From a candidate division WOR-3 bacterium (GTDB lineage Bacteria; Hydrothermota; Tepidihabitantia; SM23-42), in assembly GCA_029858255.1 (NCBI GenBank), contig JAOUFJ010000003.1, positions 1-64,000 on the forward strand: a stretch of DNA of 64,000 nt, read 5' to 3'. Position numbers and translations under genes: made by a program. Numbering within the stretch: position 1 is the stretch's first letter; each line of letters starts with the position of its first letter. Of this stretch, positions 52,564 to 61,923 are shown piece after piece. The notes beneath the pieces are model-generated. The model worked only from the letters and a program-made list of their open reading frames with translations, did no database searches and was not told the origin of the DNA.

Positions 52564-54513
52564 TCATCCGCTCTTGTCGGGTTCATCATCGACTACCCGG
52601 TAATCGGCATCACCCTGACCTTCGGTATCCTGCGCACCACCCGCTGATTCATCCTGGGGCGGTGGCTGGCCAGGGCCTTGCTGTTCAGCACCCTGCTGCT
52701 GAGCCTGTGCCGCTTCCTTGTACACGGCTTCCGAAAGCTTGTACACAGACTGCTGAAGGTCATCCAGAGACTGTTTTATTGCTGCTACATCGTTGCCGTC
52801 TTTTTTCGCCTTGAGATCCTCGATTTTCTTTCCGATCTCACCGCGATCCTCAAACGATATTTTCTCTCCGTAATCCTTCAGCGTTCTCTCGACAGAGTGT
52901 ATCACACTATCCGCCTGATTTCGCACATCGATCAATTCTTTCTGAACACGGTCCTCTCCAGCATGTTCCTCCGCGTCCTTTATCATCTTATCGACTTCAT
53001 CTTTGGACAACCCGCTCGAGGCAGTAATCCTGATCTTCTGTTCCTTGCCCGTTCCCATATCCTTCGCAGAAACATGCATGATACCATCGGCATCGATATC
53101 AAACGTCACTTCGATCTGTGGTATGCCTCTCGCTGCCGGTGGGATTCCGTAGAGATCGAATCGACCAAGCGTCCGGTTCTGATTTGCCATCGGTCGCTCA
53201 CCTTGCAGAACATGCACAGTGACCGCGGTCTGATTATCCTCAGCGGTCGTGAATATCTGAGACTTTTTAGTAGGGATCGTAGTATTACGCGGTATGATCG
53301 GTGTCATTACCTGACCGAGGGTCTCGATACCAAGGGTCAACGGTGTAACATCGAGCAGCAGAATATCCTTTGTCTCATGCCCTATGATTGCCGCCTGGAG
53401 GGCTGCTCCAAGCGCGACAACCTCGTCCGGATTTATGCCCTTATGCGGCTCCCTGTTGAAGAAATTCTTAACCGCCTGCTGGATCTTGGGCATTCGCGTC
53501 TGCCCACCGACCAGGATTACCTCATTGATATCACTCGGTGTTAGTTTGGCATCGGCGAGCGCTTGCTTGCACGGTGGAATCGAACGCTGGACCAAATCCT
53601 CAACGAGCGTTTCGAGTTTTGCCCTTGTTAAACGCATCTCAAGGTGCAGCGGTGTCTTGTCCTTGTCTGACGCGATAAACGGAAGGCTTATCGTGCTCTC
53701 CATAACGCTCGAGAGCTCGGTCTTCACCTTCTCGGCTGCTTCCTTTAGACGCTGCAAGGCAGTAAGATCGTTTCTCACGTCGATCCCATGCTTTTTCATG
53801 AATTCTTCTGCGATATAGTTGATTATTCTTTCGTCCAGATCATCACCACCCAGATGCGTATCGCCATTTGTCGATAATACCCTGAAGACACCGTCTTCCG
53901 AAATTTCGAGAATAGAGATATCAAATGTACCTCCGCCGAAATCATAAACGGCTATTTTTTCGCTTTTCTTTTTGTCCGCCCCATACGCAAGTGAAGAGGC
54001 GGTTGGTTCGTTCACGATACGTTTCACATCGAGCCCAGCGATGCGGCCCGCGTCCTTTGTTGCCTGACGCTGCGAATCATTGAAGTATGCCGGCACCGTG
54101 ATCACTGCCTCGGTAACCTTTTCACCCAGGTGTGATTCAGCTGCCTGCCTCAAATACTGCAAGATCATTGCAGATATCTCCGGCGGCGAATACTTTTTAC
54201 CGGATACCTCAACCCACGCATCACCGTTATCATGCTCCACTACCTTGAACGGAAAACGTGCAGTCTCATTCTTTATCTCACTATATCTACGTCCCATGAA
54301 TCGTTTTATCGAATAAACCGTGTTCTCTGGGTTCATTATCGCCTGTCGCTTGGCAAGCGGACCAACCAACCGTTCTCCGGATTTAGTAAAGGCGACGACT
54401 GAAGGCGTTGTCCGTCCACCCTCCGGATTTGGTATGACGACTGGCTGTCCCCCTTCCATGACCGAGACGGCTGAATTTGTAGTTCCTAAATCAATCCCGA
54501 TTATTTTCGACAT
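52564..54513 (-). CDS. dnaK: Chaperone DnaK (Hsp70)
   Basis: A 649-aa Hsp70: [18 protein letters not shown], the nucleotide-binding [35 protein letters not shown], and [14 protein letters not shown], then the linker [16 protein letters not shown] and the substrate domain. The tail is Gln/Gly/Pro-rich with an acidic end. ATG 54513 has GAGGTAAC upstream and overlaps grpE by 23 nt. Confidence 0.97.
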   Translation of the reverse strand: MSKIIGIDLGTTNSAVSVMEGGQPVVIPNPEGGRTTPSVVAFTKSGERLVGPLAKRQAIMNPENTVYSIKRFMGRRYSEIKNETARFPFKVVEHDNGDAWVEVSGKKYSPPEISAMILQYLRQAAESHLGEKVTEAVITVPAYFNDSQRQATKDAGRIAGLDVKRIVNEPTASSLAYGADKKKSEKIAVYDFGGGTFDISILEISEDGVFRVLSTNGDTHLGGDDLDERIINYIAEEFMKKHGIDVRNDLTALQRLKEAAEKVKTELSSVMESTISLPFIASDKDKTPLHLEMRLTRAKLETLVEDLVQRSIPPCKQALADAKLTPSDINEVILVGGQTRMPKIQQAVKNFFNREPHKGINPDEVVALGAALQAAIIGHETKDILLLDVTPLTLGIETLGQVMTPIIPRNTTIPTKKSQIFTTAEDNQTAVTVHVLQGERPMANQNRTLGRFDLYGIPPAARGIPQIEVTFDIDADGIMHVSAKDMGTGKEQKIRITASSGLSKDEVDKMIKDAEEHAGEDRVQKELIDVRNQADSVIHSVERTLKDYGEKISFEDRGEIGKKIEDLKAKKDGNDVAAIKQSLDDLQQSVYKLSEAVYKEAAQAQQQGAEQQGPGQPPPQDESAGGAQDTEGQGDADYRVVDDEPDKSG

Positions 54514-55012
54514 CTTCGTTACCTCCTTTATTCTGTTTGGAGACCAGGACTTTCGCCGGTTTTATCACGCGCTCCTGTACAACATATCCCTTGCTTATTT
54601 CTTCGACGATTGTGTTCTCGGGCTTATCATTGTTCACAACCGTCGCAACTGCTTCATGCCGCGCCGGGTCAAAAAACTCACCAAGGCTGGAGAATTCCTC
54701 AAGACCCATCGACCTCAGCGCTTCCTGCAGCTGCCGATAGATCATCTCGACCCCTTGAGTGTATTTTTGATGATCGTTCTCTATACTCGCTCCATCCATG
54801 GCCCGGTCAAAACTGTCCAGGACAGGGATGATCTTATTGAAGAACTCGACCTGTGCGTATTTACGGTAACTATCGAGCTCCTTATCCATACGCTTGCGGT
54901 AGTTATCCATATCAGCCAACGCGCGCAGATATTTGTCCCTAAATTCCTCGATCTCTTTATCTTTGTTTTTCAGCTCTTCTCTTAATTTTGTGACTGGACC
55001 TTTCTTCTCCAT
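54491..55012 (-). CDS. grpE: Nucleotide exchange factor GrpE
   Basis: GrpE (173 aa) with an N-terminal coiled coil ([20 protein letters not shown]), the dimer helix [17 protein letters not shown], and the beta domain ending [19 protein letters not shown] 55012 has GAGGAG at 8-nt spacing; an in-frame TTG at 55030 lies over that site. No CIRCE operator and no hrcA gene were seen upstream. Confidence 0.94.
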   Translation of the reverse strand: MEKKGPVTKLREELKNKDKEIEEFRDKYLRALADMDNYRKRMDKELDSYRKYAQVEFFNKIIPVLDSFDRAMDGASIENDHQKYTQGVEMIYRQLQEALRSMGLEEFSSLGEFFDPARHEAVATVVNNDKPENTIVEEISKGYVVQERVIKPAKVLVSKQNKGGNEDVENNRD

Positions 55013-55124
55013 TAACGGTCTCCTCAACAAAACACGCTTAATGCTCGAAATTTAGACAATATGACAGCTTGCCAGGTTTACCCGATCCATCTTCAAATGA
55101 ATAAATACTCGGATCTTGAACCGA

Positions 55125-55853
55125 TCACCTGCCGGCCAGGAGCCGGTCGGCCAGGACATCGGGTAAACCACCCATTATTATCTTCTGCTGGGCCAACGGA
55201 ATATTGTAGTCGAGTCTTATGATCTCTATACTATTGTTATTGCCATCGTAGATCACGTAGCTGGCTCGCGGATCCAAATCCCTGGGCTGTCCAACACTGC
55301 CCACATTCACAATATATCGCCTTTTTGCCACGATCGGGAACGGATTGTCCCGGACCAGATCACAGTAGCCGTTATCATCCCGATATATGGCTGCCGGTAT
55401 GTGCGAATGCCCGATAAAGCAAATCTGCTCACTAAACTGAGAGAACTCCTTCTCGTATTCCTCCAAACTGAACAGGTATCGCCATCTTTCTGGCTCGGCT
55501 GGTGTTGCGTGAACCAGATAAAGATCGCCCACTCTGTGACTCAATTCAAGACCCTTGAGTTTGTTGATTCCTTCCTTGCTAATATTTCCCTTAGTCCATC
55601 TAATTGCCTCGGCAGCCACGGGATTGAAAGTTGATACATCAGTCTTGTCGATCGCGGCCCAGTCATGATTACCGGCCACAACAACTTTGGATTCTTTCAT
55701 GCAAAGATCGACACACTCATTTGGATTCGCCCCATACCCTATTAGATCGCCCAAGCAGAATATACTCTTGAGGCGCCGTTTCTTTATGTCTTTTAGAACA
55801 ACCAACAGTGCTTCAAGATTCGAATGAATATCACTAATTACTGCCGCTTTCAT
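55125..55853 (-). CDS. Calcineurin-like metallophosphoesterase (YfcE/MJ0936 type)
   Basis: A 242-aa binuclear metal phosphoesterase with all family blocks: SDIHSN, CLGDLIGYG, VAGNHDWA, LVHATPAEPERW and FIGHSHIP. Relatives hydrolyse phosphodiesters or dinucleotides; the substrate cannot be assigned. Its start overlaps nusB by 20 nt. Confidence 0.88.
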   Translation of the reverse strand: MKAAVISDIHSNLEALLVVLKDIKKRRLKSIFCLGDLIGYGANPNECVDLCMKESKVVVAGNHDWAAIDKTDVSTFNPVAAEAIRWTKGNISKEGINKLKGLELSHRVGDLYLVHATPAEPERWRYLFSLEEYEKEFSQFSEQICFIGHSHIPAAIYRDDNGYCDLVRDNPFPIVAKRRYIVNVGSVGQPRDLDPRASYVIYDGNNNSIEIIRLDYNIPLAQQKIIMGGLPDVLADRLLAGR

Positions 55854-56247
55854 GACTCTTTCTTACTGCATCAAGAACACCATTTATGAATCTCCCCGAT
55901 TCGTTTCCTCCGTATTTCTTGCCGATCTCAATCGCCTCATTAATAGAAATCTGAGACGGAATATCATCAAAATAGATCAGCTCACAAGTACCCATGCGCA
56001 AAATTGTTTTGTCGACAACTGAGATACGATCATACTCCCAATTCTGGAGCACCCTGATTATTTCCTTATCGATCTGCTCGATGTTCTTAACTGTTCGCTC
56101 GATGAGTGCCTTTGAAAAATCCTTGTCATTCTTCTCGTATATCTTGACGTCAAGAACGCTCTTCATCGCACCCTGCAAATCGGTATCTCCTTCTTCGTAA
56201 CGATACAACACCCTGAGAGCAAGCTCACGTGCCAATCTCCTGCCCAT
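55834..56247 (-). CDS. nusB: Transcription antitermination factor NusB
   Basis: An all-helical RNA-binding protein (137 aa) of the rRNA antitermination complex: RRLARELALRVLYRYEEG at the N-terminus, VDKTILRMGTCELIYFDDIP and SINEAIEIGKKYGGNESGRF then INGVLDAVRK. The ATG abuts the ribH stop. Confidence 0.95.
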   Translation of the reverse strand: MGRRLARELALRVLYRYEEGDTDLQGAMKSVLDVKIYEKNDKDFSKALIERTVKNIEQIDKEIIRVLQNWEYDRISVVDKTILRMGTCELIYFDDIPSQISINEAIEIGKKYGGNESGRFINGVLDAVRKSHESGSN

Positions 56248-56709
56248 TTATTTGACTTGTGAATAGAGATCGGCCAGTTCGAGTGCCGTCAGTGCAGCAT
56301 CCCAGCCTTTGTTTCCTTTCTTTGTCCCTGCTCGCTCGATCGCCTGATCGGTACTATCTGCCGTGATTATGCCATAGACAACGGCTGGACCGGGCTGCAA
56401 ATTCAGCGAGGCAATACCTTTCGTCACCTCACTCGCAATGTAATCGAAATGAGGCGTGTCTCCTCTGATTACCGTTCCCAGACAGATCACGCCGTCGAAT
56501 TTGTCCTTGCGTACCCGCCCGGCAACGCCCGGTATCTCAAAGCTGCCCGGCGTCCAATAGACACTTATGTCTTCAGGGCGTACTGCATGCCTGACCAGAC
56601 AATCCATCGCGCCATCGAGCAAACGTTTCGAAATGAAATCATTGAAGCGCGAGACCACAATCGCAAACTTCTTACCCTGACCAATAAGATTTCCCTTAAT
56701 TTCCTTCAT
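56248..56709 (-). CDS. ribH: 6,7-dimethyl-8-ribityllumazine synthase
   Basis: Penultimate enzyme of riboflavin synthesis (153 aa). VVSRFNDFISKRLLDGAMDC, WTPGSFEIPGVAGRV, VICLGTVIRGDTPHFDYIA (catalytic His), and GIITADSTDQAIERAGTK are family motifs. ATG 56709 is fixed by GAGGAGGAAG just upstream. Co-transcribed with ribBA. Confidence 0.96.
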   Translation of the reverse strand: MKEIKGNLIGQGKKFAIVVSRFNDFISKRLLDGAMDCLVRHAVRPEDISVYWTPGSFEIPGVAGRVRKDKFDGVICLGTVIRGDTPHFDYIASEVTKGIASLNLQPGPAVVYGIITADSTDQAIERAGTKKGNKGWDAALTALELADLYSQVK

Positions 56710-56723
56710 TCTTCCTCCTCGGC

Positions 56724-57959
56724 TCATTTTTTCTTGCGTCCGGCGATTTTTTCCTTTTCGAAGATTGAATCCGGTATCAAGTGCCCGAGCTTATATCTCT
56801 TTGCTCTCAGATAATCAACATTGCGGCTATGCACTGCAAAGATTGGCACCTGCTTTGCTACGGTGAGACCATAGCCCTCCAAACCGATGATCTTCTTCGG
56901 GTTATTAGTCAGCAGAACGATAGATGACAACCCTAAATCGACAAGAATTTGTGCTCCGATACCGTAATCGCGCAAATCGGCGGGAAAGCCAAGAGCCAGA
57001 TTCGCTTCAACAGTATCGAGTCCTTTGTCTTGCAGATTATAAGCCCTGAGCTTGTTCAGCAATCCGATCCCCCTGCCTTCCTGACGCATATATAGAAAGA
57101 CACCGCGCCTGTGTTTGGCAATCAATTTGAGCGCCTGCTCCATCTGATCACCGCAGTCACATCTCAATGATCGAAAGACATCGCCGGTCAGGCACTGAGA
57201 GTGAACGCGAACATACAAGTTCTCCTTACCCTTTATGTCTCCGAGCACCAACGCAATATGATGATCGTGGTTTATTTTATCTTCATACAGAATCAGACAG
57301 AAATCACCGTATTTAGTAGGCAGATTCGTCTCGAGAATGCGCTCAACGAGCCTCTCCTTTTTCTGCCGGTATTGGATTAAGTCTTTGATGCTGATGATCT
57401 TAAGATTGAATCTCCGGCCTATTTTTCTTAAAGCAGGCATCCTGGCCATCCTGCCGTCGTCATCCATAATCTCGCATAGCACGCCAGCCGGATAGAAACC
57501 AGCGATGCGGGCAAGGTCAACACTCGCCTCGGTGTGACCCGCCCTTCTCAATACCCCGCCTTCAACGGCTCGCAACGGGAAAATGTGTCCTGGTCTTGCC
57601 AGGTCATCGGGTTTTGTCTTCTTGTCAACCAGGACCTTGATAGTCCTGGCACGGTCAAATGCAGAACTCCCTGTTGTTGTGCCCTTCTTTGCATCCACGC
57701 TCACCGTGAACTGAGTGCCATGGAGGGCGGTTATTTCATCAACCATGATAGGGATATTCAGCTCTTTCAACCTATCGGGTAACAATGTCGCACATATCAA
57801 ACCGCGTCCGTGCTGCGCCATGAAATTGATCAAATGGGATGTAATCTTGCTGGCGGCAATGATGAAATCGCCCTCATTTTCACGACTTTCATCATCAACG
57901 ACGATTACAGTCTTGCCTTTTTTGATGTCTTTTATTGCATCTTCGATACGGGCTAACAT
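56724..57959 (-). CDS. ribBA: Bifunctional DHBP synthase / GTP cyclohydrolase II
   Basis: A 411-aa fusion for both entry steps of riboflavin synthesis. RibB half (1-200): VVDDESRENEGDF, GRGLICA, GTTTGSSAFDR, RPGHIFPLRA, RAGHTEASVDLARIAG. RibA half (205-411): RVHSQCLTGDVFRSLRCDCG with the zinc cysteines, YMRQEGRGIGLLNKLRAYNL and LTNNPKKIIGLEGYGL. ATG 57959 is chosen because a TTGACT-N16-TAGAAT promoter ends 7 nt before it; a frame extending to 58061 would run through the promoter. The short leader leaves no room for an FMN riboswitch. Confidence 0.95.
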   Translation of the reverse strand: MLARIEDAIKDIKKGKTVIVVDDESRENEGDFIIAASKITSHLINFMAQHGRGLICATLLPDRLKELNIPIMVDEITALHGTQFTVSVDAKKGTTTGSSAFDRARTIKVLVDKKTKPDDLARPGHIFPLRAVEGGVLRRAGHTEASVDLARIAGFYPAGVLCEIMDDDGRMARMPALRKIGRRFNLKIISIKDLIQYRQKKERLVERILETNLPTKYGDFCLILYEDKINHDHHIALVLGDIKGKENLYVRVHSQCLTGDVFRSLRCDCGDQMEQALKLIAKHRRGVFLYMRQEGRGIGLLNKLRAYNLQDKGLDTVEANLALGFPADLRDYGIGAQILVDLGLSSIVLLTNNPKKIIGLEGYGLTVAKQVPIFAVHSRNVDYLRAKRYKLGHLIPDSIFEKEKIAGRKKK

Positions 57960-57966
57960 AGACAAT

Positions 57967-57994
57967 ATTCTACCGAAATTGCAAATAAAGTCAA
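57967..57994 (-). promoter_or_regulatory. ribBA-ribH-nusB promoter (near-leaderless)
   Basis: Minus-strand TTGACT (57994-57989), 16-nt spacer, TAGAAT (57972-57967), then 7 nt to ATG 57959. Confidence 0.65.
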
Positions 57995-58074
57995 GAAAAA
58001 AATGAAAAAATGTGGTGCGCCTATGAAGAATTTCTACATCAGCAGTTAAATTTGCGGCCAAACGCTACGAAATT

Positions 58075-58743
58075 TCATGCTTTTTCATTCTCGGCGTGAT
58101 GCTTGATGACACGAGCCTGGGCAATGTATACGACGTCTTCACATATATTCGTCGAAAGGTCTGCAATACGCTCGAGGTTCTTCGCGACGAGCATATACTG
58201 TATCGCTGATTCTATTTTTTTCGGCTCTTGAAGCATATGTGTAACCAAAATGCGGATTGTTTCATTGCGCATAGCATCGACCACGCTATCCCTCTCGCAT
58301 ACTTTCTGTGCCTTTGCAGCATCGTTATCTATGAAGCTCTGGACACTATCACGCAGCATTTCCTTGACGATCTTGGCCATTGTCCAGATATTCGTAATCT
58401 GGTCAATGGCAGGAGCTTCAATTACGTATTTTATGCAATCCGCGATGTTCACAGAATGATCGCCCATTCGCTCCAGATCATTGTTCATCTTGATCGCGCC
58501 GATCAGAAACCGCAGGTCTCTACCCACTGGCTGGTGGCGGGCGATCAACTCAATGCACATATCCTCTACCAGAATCTCCAATTTGTCGATCCTATGGTCG
58601 AGATCACGAATTTCGCCGGCCATCTTTAAATCCTTATTCTTCAACGCGTCCAATGATTCGGTAATTGACTCTTCCACCGATGCTGCCATTTCCACGAGTT
58701 TCTTCTTAACGTTCTGCAGTTCTTCATCAAAGTGTCGATCCAT
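58075..58743 (-). CDS. phoU: Phosphate-transport regulator PhoU
   Basis: A 222-aa protein of two three-helix PhoU repeats: FDEELQNVKKKLVEMAASVE, DLRFLIGAIKMNNDLERMGDHSVNIAD, and in the second repeat QYMLVAKNLERIADLSTNICED. The E/DxxxD metal-binding patterns are kept. PhoU restrains Pst uptake and PhoR signalling. ATG 58743 has AGAAGGAGG upstream. It ends the pst operon; no phoB or phoR is in the window. Confidence 0.93.
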   Translation of the reverse strand: MDRHFDEELQNVKKKLVEMAASVEESITESLDALKNKDLKMAGEIRDLDHRIDKLEILVEDMCIELIARHQPVGRDLRFLIGAIKMNNDLERMGDHSVNIADCIKYVIEAPAIDQITNIWTMAKIVKEMLRDSVQSFIDNDAAKAQKVCERDSVVDAMRNETIRILVTHMLQEPKKIESAIQYMLVAKNLERIADLSTNICEDVVYIAQARVIKHHAENEKA

Positions 58744-58760
58744 TTGTACCTCCTTCTGAC

Positions 58761-59510
58761 TCAACCAAATCGGCCACTGATGTAATCGAATGTCCGCTTG
58801 TCCCGCGGATCAGTAAATATCCTCTTGGCCGTGTCAAACTCTACCAACTCACCCAGCAACATGAAACCAACGTCATCGGCAATGCGTGCCGCCTGCTGCA
58901 TGTTGTGAGTTACGATTATGATAGTATATTTCTTCTTCAATCCGATCATCAGTTCTTCGATCTTACCAGTGGCTATCGGGTCAAGCGCAGAACATGGTTC
59001 GTCCATCAACAAAATCTCCGGCTCAACCGCAAGTAGGCGTGCGATACAGAGCCGCTGCTGTTTTTCGGCCGAGAGAACCAATGCCGAGTCAGTCAGCCTG
59101 TCCTTCAGATCATCGAACAGATCAACCGCACGCAATGAACGCTCGACTATCTCCCGTAGTGTTTTCTTATCGCTGATGTTCCAGACACGAGGCCCATATG
59201 CAATATTATCGAAGATCGACAGCGGAAAAGCATTTGGCCTCTGAAATACCATGCCAACCCTTTTTCTAAGAAGGATAAGGTCGTGCATGGGTGAATAGAT
59301 ATCTTCCTCGTCAATCAAAACGCTGCCGGTGATCCGGACGCCTTCGATCAATTCGTTCATGCGATTGAAGACACGCAGCAAAGTCGATTTCCCACAGCCG
59401 GATGGTCCAATGATCCCGGTTATCAAATTCCGCTTGATACGCACACTCACGTTCTTAAGTGCCTGAAATTTTTGATAGTAAAGACTCAGATTGGCAGTGC
59501 GGATGCTCAT
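58761..59510 (-). CDS. Phosphate ABC transporter ATPase PstB, copy with degenerate signature motif
   Basis: A 249-aa PstB-type ATPase. Walker A (GPSGCGKST, 35-43), Q-loop (VFQRP, Gln90), Walker B with catalytic Glu (LLMDEP, 170-171), D-loop (SALDP) and H-loop (VTHNM, His202) are all intact. The ABC signature LSGGQ is replaced by LSAEK at 146-150, while the residues after it (QQRLCIAR) are normal. It should bind and hydrolyse ATP only opposite a partner that supplies LSGGQ; the adjacent PstB does. It overlaps that gene by 4 nt. Confidence 0.92.
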   Translation of the reverse strand: MSIRTANLSLYYQKFQALKNVSVRIKRNLITGIIGPSGCGKSTLLRVFNRMNELIEGVRITGSVLIDEEDIYSPMHDLILLRKRVGMVFQRPNAFPLSIFDNIAYGPRVWNISDKKTLREIVERSLRAVDLFDDLKDRLTDSALVLSAEKQQRLCIARLLAVEPEILLMDEPCSALDPIATGKIEELMIGLKKKYTIIIVTHNMQQAARIADDVGFMLLGELVEFDTAKRIFTDPRDKRTFDYISGRFG

Positions 59511-60250
59511 CCGAATCTCCCCCGTATGTAATCATCGGTCCTCGTATCAGCAGGGCTAGTAAAGATTTTTTGCGTTTTTCCAATCTCAATCAATTCACCC
59601 AATAAGAAAAATGCCGTCCGGTCTGATACCCTTGCGGCCTGTTTGGTATTATTCGTAACCAAAATAAAAGTATAATCTTTTTTGAGTTCAAGCATTGTAG
59701 CTTCAATCTTCGCGGTCGAGATCGGATCGAGACCTGAGCATGGCTCATCCATCAAGATTATCTCAGGCTGCATGGCTAGTGCGCGGGCAATACACAACCT
59801 TTGCTGCTGCCCACCGGACAGGCGGGCAGCAGAATCATCGAGACGGTCCTTCACCTCATCCCAGAGATTTGCCGATGTCAGGGCATTGAAGACCAATTCT
59901 TCAACTTCCGCCTTCCCGATTCTACGGTGCAATTTTGGCCCGTATGACAAATTCTTGCGGATCGAGCCGGGCAAGACCACCGGTGTTGCGAACACAATAC
60001 CGATCCTCCTCCTCAACTCATTAATCGGAATGTCGAATATGTCTGTTCCATCCAGCAATATTTTTCCCGTGATCCGCGCGTAATCGATCTCATATAAACG
60101 ATTCAAAGCCCGCAGAAGAGAACTCTTCCCCGAGTTCGCGGGGCCGATGACCGCCATGATCTCCTTGCTCTCCACGTCAAGATTTATTGATTTTAATGCC
60201 TGGTGATTATTGTAGTAGAGACAAAGGGCTCGAATACTTATTTTTGCCAT
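59507..60250 (-). CDS. Phosphate ABC transporter ATPase PstB, copy with substituted Q- and H-loops
   Basis: A 247-aa PstB-type ATPase. Walker A (GPANSGKSS, 36-44), signature LSGGQ (144-148) and Walker B (ILMDEP, 168-169) are intact. The Q-loop glutamine is Ala88 (VFATP, codon GCA) and the switch histidine is Asn200 (VTNNT, codon AAT). These losses mirror those of the next gene, suggesting a heterodimer in which this subunit lends its signature to the other's ATP site. Its ATG directly follows the pstA stop. Confidence 0.92.
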   Translation of the reverse strand: MAKISIRALCLYYNNHQALKSINLDVESKEIMAVIGPANSGKSSLLRALNRLYEIDYARITGKILLDGTDIFDIPINELRRRIGIVFATPVVLPGSIRKNLSYGPKLHRRIGKAEVEELVFNALTSANLWDEVKDRLDDSAARLSGGQQQRLCIARALAMQPEIILMDEPCSGLDPISTAKIEATMLELKKDYTFILVTNNTKQAARVSDRTAFFLLGELIEIGKTQKIFTSPADTRTDDYIRGRFG

Positions 60251-61093
60251 TTAATAATACCGAGCTATGAAACGATGCATTAAACGGTAAGCAATGAAAT
60301 TTATTGCCAGTATGAAGATGATCAAAACGGCGGCCGTACCGTAAGCCTTTGGCATCGATATACCCTCACGTGCCAGAATATAGAAATGCACGGCAAGGGT
60401 ACGGGTCGACGAGAAGATCGAAGTTGGCAAACCTAACGATGAACCTGCGGTGAAGATAACGGCTGCGGTCTCACCGACGGCCCGGCCGATTCCGAGGATG
60501 ACGCCGGTCAGTATGCCGGGCAATGCTGTTGGCAGCACGACCCGGACAATGGTATCGAGTTTGCCGCCTCCCAGTGAATAACTGATCTCACGATAGTTAT
60601 GTGGCACTGCCTTGATGGCCTCCTCCGAGGTTCTAATGATCGTCGGCATTATCATCACGGCGAGGGTCAGTCCCCCAGACAGAATGCTCCAACCAAGGTT
60701 TATAGTGATGACGAAGAAGATGAAACCAAAAAGACCGAAGATTATCGAAGGCACACCGGCAAGACAATCTGCTCCGAAGCTGATAATCCGACGGATCACA
60801 CCGCCGCGCGTGTACTCGACAAGATAAACCGCACTGCCGACCCCGAGCGGTGTGGCGATCAGAATCGCAAACACGGTTATGAAAATCGTACCGAGAATTG
60901 AGGGTAAGATACCACCTTCCCTACCCATTTCCCTCGTCTTATCAGTGAGGAATTCAAGGGTCAACTGCCCTACGCCGTTCCTCAGTACGTAGAAAATTAT
61001 GAAAAAGAGAACGATGACCACAATTACTGTCATCAACAACAGAATTGAATAGGCGATTATCTGACTCGTGCGCGGTCCAATACGGAACGTCAT
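60251..61093 (-). CDS. pstA: Phosphate ABC transporter permease PstA
   Basis: A 280-aa, six-helix permease: IATPLGVGSAVYLVEYT, ADCLAGVPSIIFGLFGF and the cytoplasmic EAA loop SEEAIKAVPHNYREISYSLG followed by GGGKLDTIVRVVLPTALPGI, which contacts the ATPases. It pairs with PstC. The ATG overlaps the pstC stop. Confidence 0.95.
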   Translation of the reverse strand: MTFRIGPRTSQIIAYSILLLMTVIVVIVLFFIIFYVLRNGVGQLTLEFLTDKTREMGREGGILPSILGTIFITVFAILIATPLGVGSAVYLVEYTRGGVIRRIISFGADCLAGVPSIIFGLFGFIFFVITINLGWSILSGGLTLAVMIMPTIIRTSEEAIKAVPHNYREISYSLGGGKLDTIVRVVLPTALPGILTGVILGIGRAVGETAAVIFTAGSSLGLPTSIFSSTRTLAVHFYILAREGISMPKAYGTAAVLIIFILAINFIAYRLMHRFIARYY

Positions 61094-61923
61094 TTTCTAC
61101 CTGTAATCCTGATTGCGACAATATTGAGGACTATGATGATCAGGAACAAAATGGAACCGCAGGCAAATAGCGCCGCCCTGTGATCACCGGCCGCGTATCC
61201 TAATTCAAGTGCAATCGTTGACGTAAGTGTCCGTACCGAATCGAATATCGAACCCGGGATCTTCAGCGCATTTCCGGCGATCATGATCACTGCCATCGTT
61301 TCACCGATTGCCCGGCCCATACCAAGTATGATGCCTGCGACAATGCCGGAACGTGCCGCCGGTATCAAAAGCATGACCACGGTTTGCCACTTTGTTGCAC
61401 CAACTGCATATGAACCCTCACGGTAGGTTGTGGGCACGGCAAGTAGCGCATCATAGGATATGCTCACAATAGTTGGCAGGATCATAATACCTAATATAAT
61501 ACTGGCAGCCAGGACCGAAAATCCCGGACCGCCAAAAGTATTCCTGATGAATGGTACCAGTATGACTATACCAATGAATCCATAGACCACAGATGGAATA
61601 CCGGCAAGCAACTCAATTACCGGTTTTAGCGTTTTCTGGATCGTCTTTGATGAAAACTCAGCCAGAAAGATAGCCCCGGCCAGACCAAAAGGCACACCAA
61701 CTGCCAGGGCGCCAATTGTGACCATGAGCGAACCGATGATCATCGACAGGATCCCAAAACCAGCCCTGGTCGGCGCCCACTTTGCAGAAAAGAAATTCGC
61801 CAGACCAGCTCTGAATATCAGTGGAATACCCTGCTGGAATATGAAAAAAGTGATGAGAGCAAGCGACAATATTGCCGAGAGTGCAACGAATAGCAATACT
61901 TTCTCGGCGATCTTGTCTTTCAT
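61090..61923 (-). CDS. pstC: Phosphate ABC transporter permease PstC
   Basis: A 277-aa, six-helix permease: GSLMVTIGALAVGVPFGLAG, IELLAGIPSVVYGFIGI and the EAA loop ISYDALLAVPTTYREGSYAV followed by GATKWQTVVMLLIPAARSGI. ATG 61923 shares one base with the pstS stop (TGATG). Confidence 0.95.
   Translation of the reverse strand: MKDKIAEKVLLFVALSAILSLALITFFIFQQGIPLIFRAGLANFFSAKWAPTRAGFGILSMIIGSLMVTIGALAVGVPFGLAGAIFLAEFSSKTIQKTLKPVIELLAGIPSVVYGFIGIVILVPFIRNTFGGPGFSVLAASIILGIMILPTIVSISYDALLAVPTTYREGSYAVGATKWQTVVMLLIPAARSGIVAGIILGMGRAIGETMAVIMIAGNALKIPGSIFDSVRTLTSTIALELGYAAGDHRAALFACGSILFLIIIVLNIVAIRITGRK

Noticed and set aside
52678-53544. Long open frame opposite dnaK (288 codons, plus strand)
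   Set aside because: It mirrors the codon pattern of dnaK, has no ribosome site and no recognisable domain; dnaK on the other strand is certain.
55013-55124. CIRCE heat-shock operator before grpE
   Set aside because: The two halves TTAGCACTC and GAGTGCTAA were not found; only a chance GAGCATTAA is present.
57960-58074. FMN riboswitch before ribBA
   Set aside because: The promoter -10 lies 7 nt from the start codon, so there is no leader to hold an aptamer, and no aptamer motifs were seen upstream.
58761-59510. LSAEK in PstB as a simple sequencing error
   Set aside because: Three successive codons differ from LSGGQ without disturbing the frame, and the partner protein carries matching complementary losses; coordinated errors are unlikely.
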